From the NCBI RefSeq assembly GCF_024357955.1, contig NZ_JANEYT010000026.1, forward strand, positions 1 to 64,000: 64,000 nt of DNA, in the 5' to 3' direction. Source of the DNA: Photobacterium pectinilyticum. Lineage in GTDB: Bacteria > Pseudomonadota > Gammaproteobacteria > Enterobacterales > Vibrionaceae. This document shows positions 49,512 through 58,329 of this stretch, piece by piece. A program made the translations under genes and the position numbers. The notes beneath the pieces were generated by a model. It did no database searches and was not told the origin of the DNA. It saw nothing but the letters and a program-made list of their open reading frames with translations. How positions within the stretch are numbered: position 1 is the stretch's first letter; each line of letters starts with the position of its first letter.

Positions 49512-52500
49512 ATGCAGCAGAGTACCCGTTTCAAGCGGCTCAAACACACCTTGATGCTGGCTTTTTTAGTATTGAGTATTACCCCGTTAATACTGTCGGC
49601 CCTATTCTTTCTCCATTCACATACCAAAGATCTGGCCGAACAAAGTACCAACCACCTTGCCTCCCTTCTCGACAATAAAAAGAAACAGCTCAACAACTTC
49701 TTTGTTGCTCGGGAATCTGAGGTACAAAGCTTTGCCCGCTCAGAGCTGGCCAACGCCAGTGGTGGTCGCTTTTATGGCCTCGTCGGCGCCTACCACCAGC
49801 TCGGGGACATCTCGGAAGTTCTAGACACTACAGGCAGAAGCCGATACTACACCGAAACTCTGGCCAACAAATCACTCGGCGAGCAAAGTACCGGCAACTA
49901 TGTCGGCCACGAACGCTACCGGCTGATGTACAAGCGCTACAACTGGGCTTACGAAGAATACCTAAAGCGCTCCAATTTCAGTGATATTCTACTGGTCGAC
50001 ATCAACGGCAACATTGTCTATGCAGCCAACAACCCGGATATCTTCGGTATCAATCTGCCTCAGGCTTCGCAAACCTATCCGGCGCTGAGTCAGACATTTT
50101 CAGCGATCCAGCAAAAAACTGAACGCGCCCAAGACATGGCCGACCAAGTACCAGTGGCCTTTACTGATTTCAGCCCAGCACAAGGTGAAGAAACTCTCTC
50201 AGCCTGGTTCGCCGCTCCAATCATCCAGCAGGGCTATTTGCACAGCTACGTGTTGTTCAAGTTAAGCAACCAGTCAATCCAAGACTTCCTCAGCGATACC
50301 GGCAATAATTCCTATTCGGTACAAACCCTTCTGGTTGGCCAAGATCACCATTCCCGACTACCTACCTCCGATGACGACCCTGCGTCTTTCTCCAGTAACA
50401 GTATCAACCGGGCTCTCGAAGGAGACAGCGGGGTCGGTAGCTTTGCCAACTTCAATGGTGTACCAGTCCTTAGTGCCTTTGCCCCGCTTACCATTTTGGA
50501 TAGCCCATGGGCACTGGTCGTCGAACTGCCCGAGGAAGAAGCGTTTGCCAGGATCCGTCAGCTGGAGGTCATTTTCTTTGTCGCCATGCTAACGGCTATC
50601 GTGCTGGTGATCATCGCCTCGCATTGGCTGTCGAATTCCATCACAGCTCCCCTGCTCCGGTTAACCTGGGCAGCTGAACAAGTCTCGGCCGGGGATATGG
50701 ATCAAAAAATCGAAGGGACCGAGCGTTATGACGAAATAGGTCGTCTGGCGGTAAGCTTCGCCCGGATGCAGTCATCCGTCAGGGAAAAAATGAGCCTGAT
50801 CCGCCAACAAAACAATGAGCTGGAGCAAAACCTCCAAATCATCCAGCAAAAAAACAAAGAGCTGCAAACCGCCGATAAGCTCAAAGATGAATTCCTGGCC
50901 ACCACCTCACACGAACTGCGCACCCCGCTGCATGGCATGGTGGGTATCGCAGAATCACTGCTGGCAGGGGCCAACGGCCCGGTCCAGCACTCACAACGCC
51001 GGCAGCTTGAAATCATGATCAACAGCGGCCAGCGGTTGACTAACTTGGTCGATGACCTGCTCGACTACCACAAGATGCGATACGGAGATCTTGATATCCA
51101 GAAGCAAGCGGTGGATGTCGCCTCTGCCGCCAGGCTGGTACTTGAACTCTCGAGCCACCTGCTTGGCAGCAAACCGGTTCGGATCATCAATCAAATCCCC
51201 AATGATTTGCCGTTGGTACAAGGGGATGAGCAGCGAATGGAGCAAGTCCTCTATAACTTGGTCGGTAATGCCATCAAATATACCTCTGAAGGAAAAATCA
51301 TCCTGTCTGCGACTATGCTGGAGTCCCAGATCCGGATTCAGGTAGTTGATACCGGCCAAGGGATCCCTGCCGAACAGCTAGAGCATATTTTCGAGCCGCT
51401 GATCCAAGCCAACACCCAATCAGGCAACTACCGCCAAGGCTCAGGCCTGGGCCTTTCGATCAGCCGCCAGCTTATTGCACTAATGGGTGGACGGCTTTAT
51501 GTCAGTAGCCAACCGATGATTGGCACCACATTCAGCTTCACACTGAACCTAGCATCCGACAGCGATATTGCCAGCAAAGAAGTGTCCAATCGCAACAACC
51601 ACTTCCAAATCCCATCACCAGAAACATACGCCTGCGAGCTGGAAGAGATAGAAGAGAGCCCTGATGGCGATCTACTCCTCATTGTCGACGATGAGCCAGT
51701 GAACCTGCAGGTTCTCCATAACTTTCTCCGCCTGGAAGGATACCGGGTGATCACCGCAGAAAGTGGCCCGCAAGCCCTGACGCTAGTTGAAAGCCACCAA
51801 CCGGCATTGATGCTGCTGGATATCATGATGCCCGAAATGTCAGGCTACGAGGTCTGTGAGCAACTGCGGCAGCGCTACAGTATGCTGGAGCTGCCGATCA
51901 TTATGCTCTCGGCGCTTGGACAAGTGCAGGATAGGATCCGCGGATTTGAATCCGGGGCTAATGACTACCTGACCAAACCCTTCAACAAAGAAGAGCTGAC
52001 CGCCCGTATTGGTGCCCACCTCAAGGCAGGACAAACCGAGCGACAACAACTAGAGAACCAACGTCTTGCTGAAGAGATCGAGCGTAGGGAACAAGTGGAG
52101 AATAGCCTATTGGAAACCCAGAACCGCCTACTTGGCTTGCTTGAGTCCTCCAATGAAGCCATTCTCTGCGTTCAAAGTGGAGGGCGTATTCGCTATGCTA
52201 ACACCGCTGCTGGCAAGCTTTTCAATCGCTCTCCGGAGCAAGTGGAACGCCACCATATCGAAGATATTCTGGCCACCCACCTCCCCCAGGATATCAGCCG
52301 AAGCCACCACTTCCATGGCAGCTTGATGTTCAAGGTTGGCGACAGCCTAATATCACTTGATACCGATGTCATTAACCTGCCAGAAGAGTCGGGACTGCAG
52401 CGGATGTTTATCTTTGATAATCAGGGCCAAACCAGCAGCCACCGAATAGAAGTGCTCGAAAATGCCGTCGACGTCCTGTCAGGCTTTGCTTTCAACCGCA

Positions 52501-52904
52501 ATAAGGATAATTTACAAAAGCTACGCCACCTCGGTGACGAGTTCTGCTCACTGGCCGATAAGCTGGAAGGCAATAACAACGGCAAGAGCAAGAATGACGC
52601 CTTGCGTGAATTGTTAGTCGAAATCATGAAGGTAACCCTGGCACAGTGGGAAGAGTCAACCCAGAAAACCAAGTTTGAACTGGCTGAAGAAAGTGGCCTG
52701 TGGCGGGTATACCTCGACCGCAGCACCCTGCAAACCCGCACATTAGATAAATACCTGCACTTGGAAACACTACCGAAAACGCCGCGCTGGCGAACCGTGC
52801 TCAGTACCATTGACTTTGTCTTGGAGCGCAGCCCTCGCAATACCGCTGCTTATAAAGACCTGCTGACAATGAAAGAGCAACTGCAGCATATCATCAACCA
52901 GTAG
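49512..52904 (+). CDS. chiS: Chitin-responsive hybrid sensor kinase ChiS
   Basis: Master regulator of chitin use in vibrios. In V. cholerae it is a membrane hybrid kinase that itself binds the chb promoter and is held off by the chitooligosaccharide-binding protein. 1130 aa: TM helix (13-35), periplasmic sensor, TM2 about 355-375, HAMP, HisKA with His467 (TSHELRTPLHG), ATPase domain to about 690, receiver with Asp770 (LLDIMMPEMSG), PAS-like segment about 865-970 and C-terminal region (about 1000-1130) that carries the DNA-binding part in V. cholerae. The phosphosites lie two residues before the V. cholerae numbers as I recall them. A terminator follows. Confidence 0.94.
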   Translation: MQQSTRFKRLKHTLMLAFLVLSITPLILSALFFLHSHTKDLAEQSTNHLASLLDNKKKQLNNFFVARESEVQSFARSELANASGGRFYGLVGAYHQLGDISEVLDTTGRSRYYTETLANKSLGEQSTGNYVGHERYRLMYKRYNWAYEEYLKRSNFSDILLVDINGNIVYAANNPDIFGINLPQASQTYPALSQTFSAIQQKTERAQDMADQVPVAFTDFSPAQGEETLSAWFAAPIIQQGYLHSYVLFKLSNQSIQDFLSDTGNNSYSVQTLLVGQDHHSRLPTSDDDPASFSSNSINRALEGDSGVGSFANFNGVPVLSAFAPLTILDSPWALVVELPEEEAFARIRQLEVIFFVAMLTAIVLVIIASHWLSNSITAPLLRLTWAAEQVSAGDMDQKIEGTERYDEIGRLAVSFARMQSSVREKMSLIRQQNNELEQNLQIIQQKNKELQTADKLKDEFLATTSHELRTPLHGMVGIAESLLAGANGPVQHSQRRQLEIMINSGQRLTNLVDDLLDYHKMRYGDLDIQKQAVDVASAARLVLELSSHLLGSKPVRIINQIPNDLPLVQGDEQRMEQVLYNLVGNAIKYTSEGKIILSATMLESQIRIQVVDTGQGIPAEQLEHIFEPLIQANTQSGNYRQGSGLGLSISRQLIALMGGRLYVSSQPMIGTTFSFTLNLASDSDIASKEVSNRNNHFQIPSPETYACELEEIEESPDGDLLLIVDDEPVNLQVLHNFLRLEGYRVITAESGPQALTLVESHQPALMLLDIMMPEMSGYEVCEQLRQRYSMLELPIIMLSALGQVQDRIRGFESGANDYLTKPFNKEELTARIGAHLKAGQTERQQLENQRLAEEIERREQVENSLLETQNRLLGLLESSNEAILCVQSGGRIRYANTAAGKLFNRSPEQVERHHIEDILATHLPQDISRSHHFHGSLMFKVGDSLISLDTDVINLPEESGLQRMFIFDNQGQTSSHRIEVLENAVDVLSGFAFNRNKDNLQKLRHLGDEFCSLADKLEGNNNGKSKNDALRELLVEIMKVTLAQWEESTQKTKFELAEESGLWRVYLDRSTLQTRTLDKYLHLETLPKTPRWRTVLSTIDFVLERSPRNTAAYKDLLTMKEQLQHIINQ

Positions 52905-52920
52905 TAATACCTGAACGTGT

Positions 52921-52948
52921 AAAGCCTGCCTCGGGCAGGCTTTTTTTT
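52921..52948 (+). terminator. Intrinsic terminator of chiS
   Basis: AGCCTGCC-TCG-GGCAGGCT followed by TTTTTTT. Confidence 0.93.
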
Positions 52949-53056
52949 GCCTCAAATTATCCCTCTAAAAACGCAAAAAAAGCGATATTCAGCGGTGATA
53001 CACTGGCCAAAAACTCCGCAAAAATCGCCTTAGGCCAGGCTAACCCCCCCTGTTTT

Positions 53057-53072
53057 ACCGAAAATTTTCGGT
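53057..53072. promoter_or_regulatory. 16-bp perfect palindrome in the chb regulatory region
   Basis: ACCGAAAATTTTCGGT, self-complementary over all 16 bases. It lies 4 bp before a CRP-like site and 440 bp upstream of the binding-protein gene. Unknown regulator; likely operator by form. Confidence 0.6.
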
Positions 53073-53075
53073 TTA

Positions 53076-53091
53076 TGAGAAGGTTATCACA
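53076..53091 (+). promoter_or_regulatory. CRP-like site in the chb regulatory region
   Basis: TGAGA-N6-TCACA, one base from the TGTGA-N6-TCACA consensus. Control of chitin genes by cAMP-CRP is known in vibrios. The distance to the gene (about 420 nt) is large, so it may act with other factors or on another promoter. Confidence 0.5.
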
Positions 53092-53296
53092 ACAAACTCA
53101 ACCCATAAATTTTCCGCACGTAATTAAGGGGGGATTTTAACTCCGTTACATAACCCATCGAAATTTAAACATGTAAGCACCTGATTTAAAGCAATTAAAT
53201 AATAATGAATAAATTTATCAGTATGAAACGCCGATAGGTAATTTGCGATCTTAAGCACACGTAATAGATAGGCAAGCGTTAGATCACAGTCCGTTA

Positions 53297-53342
53297 TTAA
53301 CGTTTTTTACGGAAGATTAAACGAATTTAACGTTTTTGACGG
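53297..53342 (+). promoter_or_regulatory. Direct repeat pair, candidate ChiS operators
   Basis: TTAACGTTTTTTACGG (53297-53312) and TTAACGTTTTTGACGG (53327-53342) differ at one base and are spaced exactly 30 bp apart, about three helix turns, so a bound pair would face the same side. They lie 170-215 bp before the binding-protein gene, where V. cholerae ChiS binds its target promoter at two sites. The assignment to ChiS is inference. Confidence 0.6.
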
Positions 53343-53407
53343 GCAGCCTGATTGACCGTTTTGCCAATCAGGAGTTTCCTTAAGGCACACAGAGCCTGCA
53401 AGGCCAT

Positions 53408-53436
53408 TTGTTCGAGTGCGTTACTCAGCTTGAATA
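53408..53436 (+). promoter_or_regulatory. Candidate chb promoter
   Basis: TTGTTC, 17-nt spacer, TGAATA. The spacer holds an inverted repeat GAGT-N5-ACTC. The match to sigma-70 is weak, as expected for an activated promoter. A leader of about 70 nt would follow, containing the hairpin at 53453-53473. Confidence 0.35.
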
Positions 53437-53452
53437 AAGCAGGTTCTTCCTC

Positions 53453-53473
53453 CCCGTAGGTACGGGTTTTTGT
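53453..53473 (+). terminator. Terminator-like hairpin in the chb leader
   Basis: CCCGT-AGGT-ACGGG followed by TTTTTGT, 40 nt before the first gene. The 5-bp GC-rich stem plus T run looks like an attenuator. No leader peptide is evident. Confidence 0.45.
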
Positions 53474-53511
53474 CCATAAGTGAAACTAAAAGCAAAGAGT
53501 AAGGAACAGCT

Positions 53512-55191
53512 ATGCTTGCCAATATAAAGAAAACTCAGTTAGCGCTAGCCGTTGTCGCAGCCGCGTCAACCATGTTAGCCGCCCCGATGGTGACTGCTGC
53601 AGAGCGCAGTGAACTAACCATTGTTTCTAAATTCTATCCAACTTTTGTACGTAACTTTAACCCTTACCTACAGACTCAATTGGACACCTCCTATGACTTC
53701 TTGTTCGAGCCATTGGTGGTATTTAATGAGCTAAAAGGTAACGAACCTGTTATGCGTTTAGCGAAAGACTATTACATGTCTGACGACCTGATGCAGGTGA
53801 CCTTTGAAATTCGTGATGGCGTAAAATGGTCTGACGGCAAAACGTTCTCTGCTAAAGATGTTGCATATAGCTTTGAATTGCTGAAAAAGAACCCAGAGCT
53901 AGACCGCACGGGTATCAATGCCCGCCTGAAAGACGTCGAAGCGAAAGGCAACAAGGTGATCTTCAGTCTGGCAGAAGCTAACTCCAACGTTCCTTACTTG
54001 ATTTCCAAAGTAGCGATCGTTCCACAGCACATCTGGAGCAAAGTAGAGGATCCAACGCGCTTCACCAACGAGAACCCTGTAGGTACCGGTCCGTTTACTG
54101 AAATTGACACCTTCACACCTCAACTATACACCCAGTGCCGCAACCCTAACTACTGGGATAACGATAACCTAGAGGTTGACTGCCTACGCGTACCACAGGT
54201 TGGCGGTAACGATCAGTTCCTTGGTCAAGTACTGAGCGGCCAGTTTGACTGGACATACGCTTTCATTCCAGATGTCGACAGCACATACGCAGCAGCAAGC
54301 CCAGATAACAAGTACTGGTATCCTGCCGGCGGTTCGCAAGCATTCGTGATGAACTACAATTCGCCAAAAGAAGGCAACCACGAAGCAATCAACAACATTG
54401 ATTTCCGCCGTGCCTTCTCTATGGCTATCGACCGTGAAACTATCATCGATATCGCCTTCTACGGCGGCGGTGTTGTGAACGACTACGCGTCAGGTCTAGG
54501 CCAGGCATTTGCTTCATGGTCTGATAACGCTGTGTACGAAAAGTACAAGCCATACATGACCTACAATGTCGCCAATGCTAAAGCACTACTCAAAAAAGCA
54601 GGCTTCAAAGATACCAATGGCGACGGCTTTGTCGAAACGCCGACAGGCAAGAACATCGAACTATCGATTCAGTCACCAAACGGCTGGACAGATTTCAACA
54701 ATACGGTTCAGTTAAGTGTTGAAATGCTGCAAGAAGTGGGTATCAAGGTCAAGGCAAGCACACCTGATTTCTCTGTTTACAACCAAGCAATGCTAGATGC
54801 AACGTATGATGTCGCATACACCAACTACTTCCACGGTGCGGATCCTTACACATACTGGGATAGTGGTTACCACTCTCGTTTCCAGGCAAACGAAGGCATG
54901 CCTCGCTTCGCCCTGCACTACTGGAATAACGAGAAACTGGATAACCTGCTAGCTGGATTCTACAAAACAGCTGACCGCGACGAGCAGGTGAAGATGGCTC
55001 ACGCTATCCAGAAGATCATTGCCGAGAATCAGGTAACGATCCCAGTGATGTCAGGAGCTTACACCTCTCAGTACAACACAGCACGCTTTACCGGTTGGTG
55101 GAACGAGAGCAATCCGAAAGGACGTCCAATGCCAATCACCAACACCCAAGAGCGTTTACTGCAAGTGCTTGACCTAAAACCTAAATCGTAA
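53512..55191 (+). CDS. Chitooligosaccharide-binding protein (ABC transporter, family 5)
   Basis: Periplasmic receptor for GlcNAc oligomers. In V. cholerae the orthologue (CBP) also represses ChiS when it is empty. 559 aa: signal peptide to about residue 29 (MVTAA-ER), SBP_bac_5 domain over most of the rest (DGVKWSDGKTFSAKDVAYSF near 100, NIDFRRAFSMAIDRETII near 300). AAGGAAC precedes the ATG. It is first in the operon, behind the ChiS-type repeats. A strong hairpin follows the stop, before the permease gene. Confidence 0.93.
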   Translation: MLANIKKTQLALAVVAAASTMLAAPMVTAAERSELTIVSKFYPTFVRNFNPYLQTQLDTSYDFLFEPLVVFNELKGNEPVMRLAKDYYMSDDLMQVTFEIRDGVKWSDGKTFSAKDVAYSFELLKKNPELDRTGINARLKDVEAKGNKVIFSLAEANSNVPYLISKVAIVPQHIWSKVEDPTRFTNENPVGTGPFTEIDTFTPQLYTQCRNPNYWDNDNLEVDCLRVPQVGGNDQFLGQVLSGQFDWTYAFIPDVDSTYAAASPDNKYWYPAGGSQAFVMNYNSPKEGNHEAINNIDFRRAFSMAIDRETIIDIAFYGGGVVNDYASGLGQAFASWSDNAVYEKYKPYMTYNVANAKALLKKAGFKDTNGDGFVETPTGKNIELSIQSPNGWTDFNNTVQLSVEMLQEVGIKVKASTPDFSVYNQAMLDATYDVAYTNYFHGADPYTYWDSGYHSRFQANEGMPRFALHYWNNEKLDNLLAGFYKTADRDEQVKMAHAIQKIIAENQVTIPVMSGAYTSQYNTARFTGWWNESNPKGRPMPITNTQERLLQVLDLKPKS

Positions 55192-55203
55192 TTTCCGCAA
55201 TTT

Positions 55204-55226
55204 GCGGTGCGCACCTTGCGCACCGC
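55204..55226 (+). other. Intercistronic hairpin after the binding-protein gene
   Basis: GCGGTGCGCA-CCT-TGCGCACCGC: a perfect 10-bp stem with a 3-nt loop, 12 nt after the stop codon and not followed by a T tract. Such stems after binding-protein genes protect the upstream message from 3' exonucleases and raise its level relative to permease genes; that role here is inference. Confidence 0.75.
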
Positions 55227-55324
55227 CCCTTCAACCTTCCCCTTAGAAATAACGATGGCCAGTGGTCAGGGAAGAGTGTGTCTGAAATCTGGTTGAAGAA
55301 GCTGGATATTTTAAGGTGTGAGTT

Positions 55325-56311
55325 ATGGGATTTTTTGTACGAAGACTTAGTTTTTATTTTATTGCGCTCCTGTTCGCAATAACAATTAACTTTATCATTC
55401 CCCGGGCAATGCCGGGTGATCCGGTCACCATGATGTTTGCCAATGCGGCAGTTCAAGTGACCCCTGAACGTATTGCTGCCATGAAAGAGCTATTGGGCTT
55501 TGTCGACGGCCCGATGTACCAGCAGTACTTTATCTACGTCAAAGGTATCCTGTCATGGGACTTAGGGATATCAATCCAAACCTACCCGCAGACCGTTAAC
55601 GAAATGCTGGGCAATGCCGTTGGCTGGTCGCTGTTCCTAGCCGGTACCGCTGTGATCTTAGCTTTCTGTCTAGGTTCAACATTGGGAATTTTTGCAGCCT
55701 GGAAGCGCGGCAGCAAATACGACGCCTTCATTTCACCGGGTATGTTGGTTGTACAGGCAGTGCCGCCCGTAGTCGTTGCCATGTTGGTACTCTACACCTT
55801 TGCGATCGGGACCAAATGGTTCCCGTCGACTTACGCCTATACCCCAGGAAGAACGCCTGACTGGACCAGTTGGGACTTCTACTTAGATGTGGGTTACCAC
55901 GCCGTGCTTCCACTGTTCTGTGCCACGATCATCCAGATTGGCGGCTTCCTGATCAATATGCGTAACAACATGATCAACCTGCTAAATGAAGACTATATCA
56001 CGATGGCAAAAGGTAAGGGCCTGAGTGAAAACCGCATAGTCTTCAAGTACGCTGCCCGGAACGCCATGCTGCCAAGTGTCACCGCCCTGTCGATGGCTAT
56101 CGGTATGGCCATTGGCGGACAGCTGATCATCGAAATGATCTTCAACTACCCAGGCCTTGGCACCGTATTGCTAAACGCTATTAATCAACGCGACTATCAA
56201 GTACTGCAAGGCCAGCTGCTGATCATGACTATGTTCATGCTGTTCTTCAACTTTATGGCCGACATTCTTATTGTTGCTCTGGATCCGCGCCTGCGTAAGG
56301 GAGGCAAATAA
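55325..56311 (+). CDS. Chitooligosaccharide ABC transporter permease 1 (DppB-like)
   Basis: 328 aa, six TM segments, family OppB/DppB. The cytoplasmic loop that contacts the ATPase is DYITMAKGKGLSENRIVFKYAARNAMLPSV-like around 222-250 (EAA-type motif). A signal-anchor helix begins the protein (LSFYFIALLFAITINFIIPRA). Preceded by TTAAGGTGTGAG. The next permease starts 2 nt after its stop. Substrate is inferred from the operon. Confidence 0.92.
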   Translation: MGFFVRRLSFYFIALLFAITINFIIPRAMPGDPVTMMFANAAVQVTPERIAAMKELLGFVDGPMYQQYFIYVKGILSWDLGISIQTYPQTVNEMLGNAVGWSLFLAGTAVILAFCLGSTLGIFAAWKRGSKYDAFISPGMLVVQAVPPVVVAMLVLYTFAIGTKWFPSTYAYTPGRTPDWTSWDFYLDVGYHAVLPLFCATIIQIGGFLINMRNNMINLLNEDYITMAKGKGLSENRIVFKYAARNAMLPSVTALSMAIGMAIGGQLIIEMIFNYPGLGTVLLNAINQRDYQVLQGQLLIMTMFMLFFNFMADILIVALDPRLRKGGK

Positions 56312-56313
56312 TC

Positions 56314-57336
56314 ATGAAAGGACTCATCAAGCTACTTTCCAGTAATACTAAGGCCCTGTTTGGCCTGATCGTTATCGCTACCTTTCTTTTTGGTGCGATA
56401 TTTGCCCCGGTCATCACTGAGTATGCGCCGGACAAGCGCACCGGTAACCCGCACGAATACCCTGCTTTTGTCGTAAAGGCAGCCCAAAATAACCCTGACG
56501 GCTGGGTTGCCACAAACCTGGCTGACAGCAAACGTACCCTGCGCATGTCAAAGGATGCGGACCACGTCCTCGGCACAACCCGTATGGGCCGTGATGTCTG
56601 GTCGCAGGTGGTTTACGGTGCCCGTACCTCACTCGCCGTAGGCTTCGGTGCCGGTATTATGGTGTGCTTTTTAGCAACCGTCATTGGGGTTTCTGCTGGT
56701 TACTTCGGTGGCCGGGTCGATGACATCCTGTCGGCAGCTATGAACATCATGTTGGTGATCCCCCAGCTACCGCTGCTGTTCGTGATTGCCGCCTTTATTG
56801 GCCAAGCCGGACCGCTGACTATCGCCATAGTGATCGGGATGACCTCATGGGCATGGGGTGCCCGTGTCGTCAGGGCGCAGACACTCTCCTTGCGTGAAAA
56901 AGAATTCGTCAAGGCTGCAGAAGTGCTGGGGGAGTCTTCAGCTCGCATTATCTTTGTCGAAATTCTTCCGAACCTGATTTCCATTGTCGGTGCAAGCTTC
57001 ATCGGTTCCGTCATGCTCGCCATTATGATGGAGGCTACGCTGTCGTTTCTTGGCCTTGGCAACCCGAACTCCATCAGCTGGGGCATCATGCTCTACAACG
57101 TACAAACCTCGTCATCCATGCTAGTCGGCGCTTGGTGGGAACTATTGGCACCGTGTCTGGCCCTGACATTCATTGCTATCGGCCTAGCAATGCTGAACTT
57201 CGCCGTTGATGAAATCGCCAACCCGCAGCTGCGCTCGCACAAAGGCATGCGCCGTTGGAAAAACATGGCAAAAGAAAATCAGAAAGCTGAGGCAACTATC
57301 ACACCTCAGCCTGCCCTTGAAGGGGGAGAGAAGTAA
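56314..57336 (+). CDS. Chitooligosaccharide ABC transporter permease 2 (DppC-like)
   Basis: 340 aa, six TM segments, family OppC/DppC. The EAA-type loop is REKEFVKAAEVLGESSARIIFVEILPN around 195-220. The family segment VLGTTRMGRDVWSQVVYGARTSLAVG is at about 86. GGAGGC precedes the ATG. The last base of its stop codon is the first base of the next start codon (ATPase 1). Confidence 0.93.
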   Translation: MKGLIKLLSSNTKALFGLIVIATFLFGAIFAPVITEYAPDKRTGNPHEYPAFVVKAAQNNPDGWVATNLADSKRTLRMSKDADHVLGTTRMGRDVWSQVVYGARTSLAVGFGAGIMVCFLATVIGVSAGYFGGRVDDILSAAMNIMLVIPQLPLLFVIAAFIGQAGPLTIAIVIGMTSWAWGARVVRAQTLSLREKEFVKAAEVLGESSARIIFVEILPNLISIVGASFIGSVMLAIMMEATLSFLGLGNPNSISWGIMLYNVQTSSSMLVGAWWELLAPCLALTFIAIGLAMLNFAVDEIANPQLRSHKGMRRWKNMAKENQKAEATITPQPALEGGEK

Positions 57337-58307
57337 TGAGCAACCCACAAATTTCTATCCGCAACCTGTGTGTTGACTACATTACCGATGCCGGTGATGT
57401 ACGCGCAGTAAACAACGTCAGCTTTGATATCGGCAAAGGCGAAATCTTTGGCCTGGCAGGCGAATCGGGCTGTGGTAAATCCACCGTTGCCTTCTCCTTG
57501 ATGCGCCTGCATAAGCCGCCAGCATTCATTACCGGTGGCGAGGTTATCTTCGACGGTCATGGCGACATTCTGAAATTCAACGAAGCGCAGATGTCCGCCT
57601 TCCGCTGGAGTGAGATCTCGATGGTGTTTCAGAGTGCGATGAACGCCCTGAACCCGGTCCTAACGCTGGAAGAGCAGTTCTGTGATGTGATCATGCGCCA
57701 TACCGCTATGACCCGCCAGCAGGCAGTTCGCCGAGCAGAAGGTCTATTGGAAATCGTGGACATTCACCCAAGCCGATTGCGTGACTTCCCGCACCAGTTC
57801 TCCGGTGGTATGCGCCAACGCCTGGTCATAGCCATTGCTTTGGCTCTGAATCCGAAGATGATCATTATGGATGAGCCGACCACGGCCCTCGATGTGGTGG
57901 TACAGCGTGAGATCCTGCAGAAGATCTACGCCCTGAAAGAAGAGTTTGGCTTTTCCATCCTGTTCATTACCCATGATCTGTCGTTGATGGTCGAGTTCTC
58001 CGATCGTATCGGCATCATGTATTCCGGTGAGTTGGTTGAGGTCGCGCCATCCAAGCAGATCCTCGAAGACCCTTTCCATCCTTATACCGAAGGACTGGGG
58101 AGCTCTTTCCCTCCACTGACCGGACCAAAACCCCGCCTGAAAGGGATCCCAGGCAACCCGCTCAACTTATTGGAAGTTCCTACTGGATGTCGCTTCCAGG
58201 CCCGCTGCAGCAAGGCCCATGATGCCTGTTTCAGTCAAGCGACTCAGCTCCGTCAGCTGGAACCCAGCCGTTTTAGTAACTGCCACCTATTTAACAAAAG
58301 CAGTTAG
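57336..58307 (+). CDS. Chitooligosaccharide ABC transporter ATPase 1 (DppD-like)
   Basis: 323 aa. Walker A GESGCGKST near 40, ABC signature FSGGMRQRLVIA near 155 and Walker B MIIMDEPTTALD near 177. The C-terminus has the oligopeptide-family Cys cluster (TGCRFQARCSKAHDAC and a later SNC), which can bind an iron-sulfur cluster in some members. The start overlaps the upstream stop by 1 nt. Confidence 0.94.
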   Translation: MSNPQISIRNLCVDYITDAGDVRAVNNVSFDIGKGEIFGLAGESGCGKSTVAFSLMRLHKPPAFITGGEVIFDGHGDILKFNEAQMSAFRWSEISMVFQSAMNALNPVLTLEEQFCDVIMRHTAMTRQQAVRRAEGLLEIVDIHPSRLRDFPHQFSGGMRQRLVIAIALALNPKMIIMDEPTTALDVVVQREILQKIYALKEEFGFSILFITHDLSLMVEFSDRIGIMYSGELVEVAPSKQILEDPFHPYTEGLGSSFPPLTGPKPRLKGIPGNPLNLLEVPTGCRFQARCSKAHDACFSQATQLRQLEPSRFSNCHLFNKSS

Positions 58308-58329
58308 AAATTAAGGAATAGGAAGCATT

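Noticed and set aside
53411..53426. SlmA-binding site in the chb promoter
   Set aside because: The inverted repeat GAGT-N5-ACTC has a 5-nt gap, whereas the SlmA consensus I know has the arms abutting; I could not support the match.
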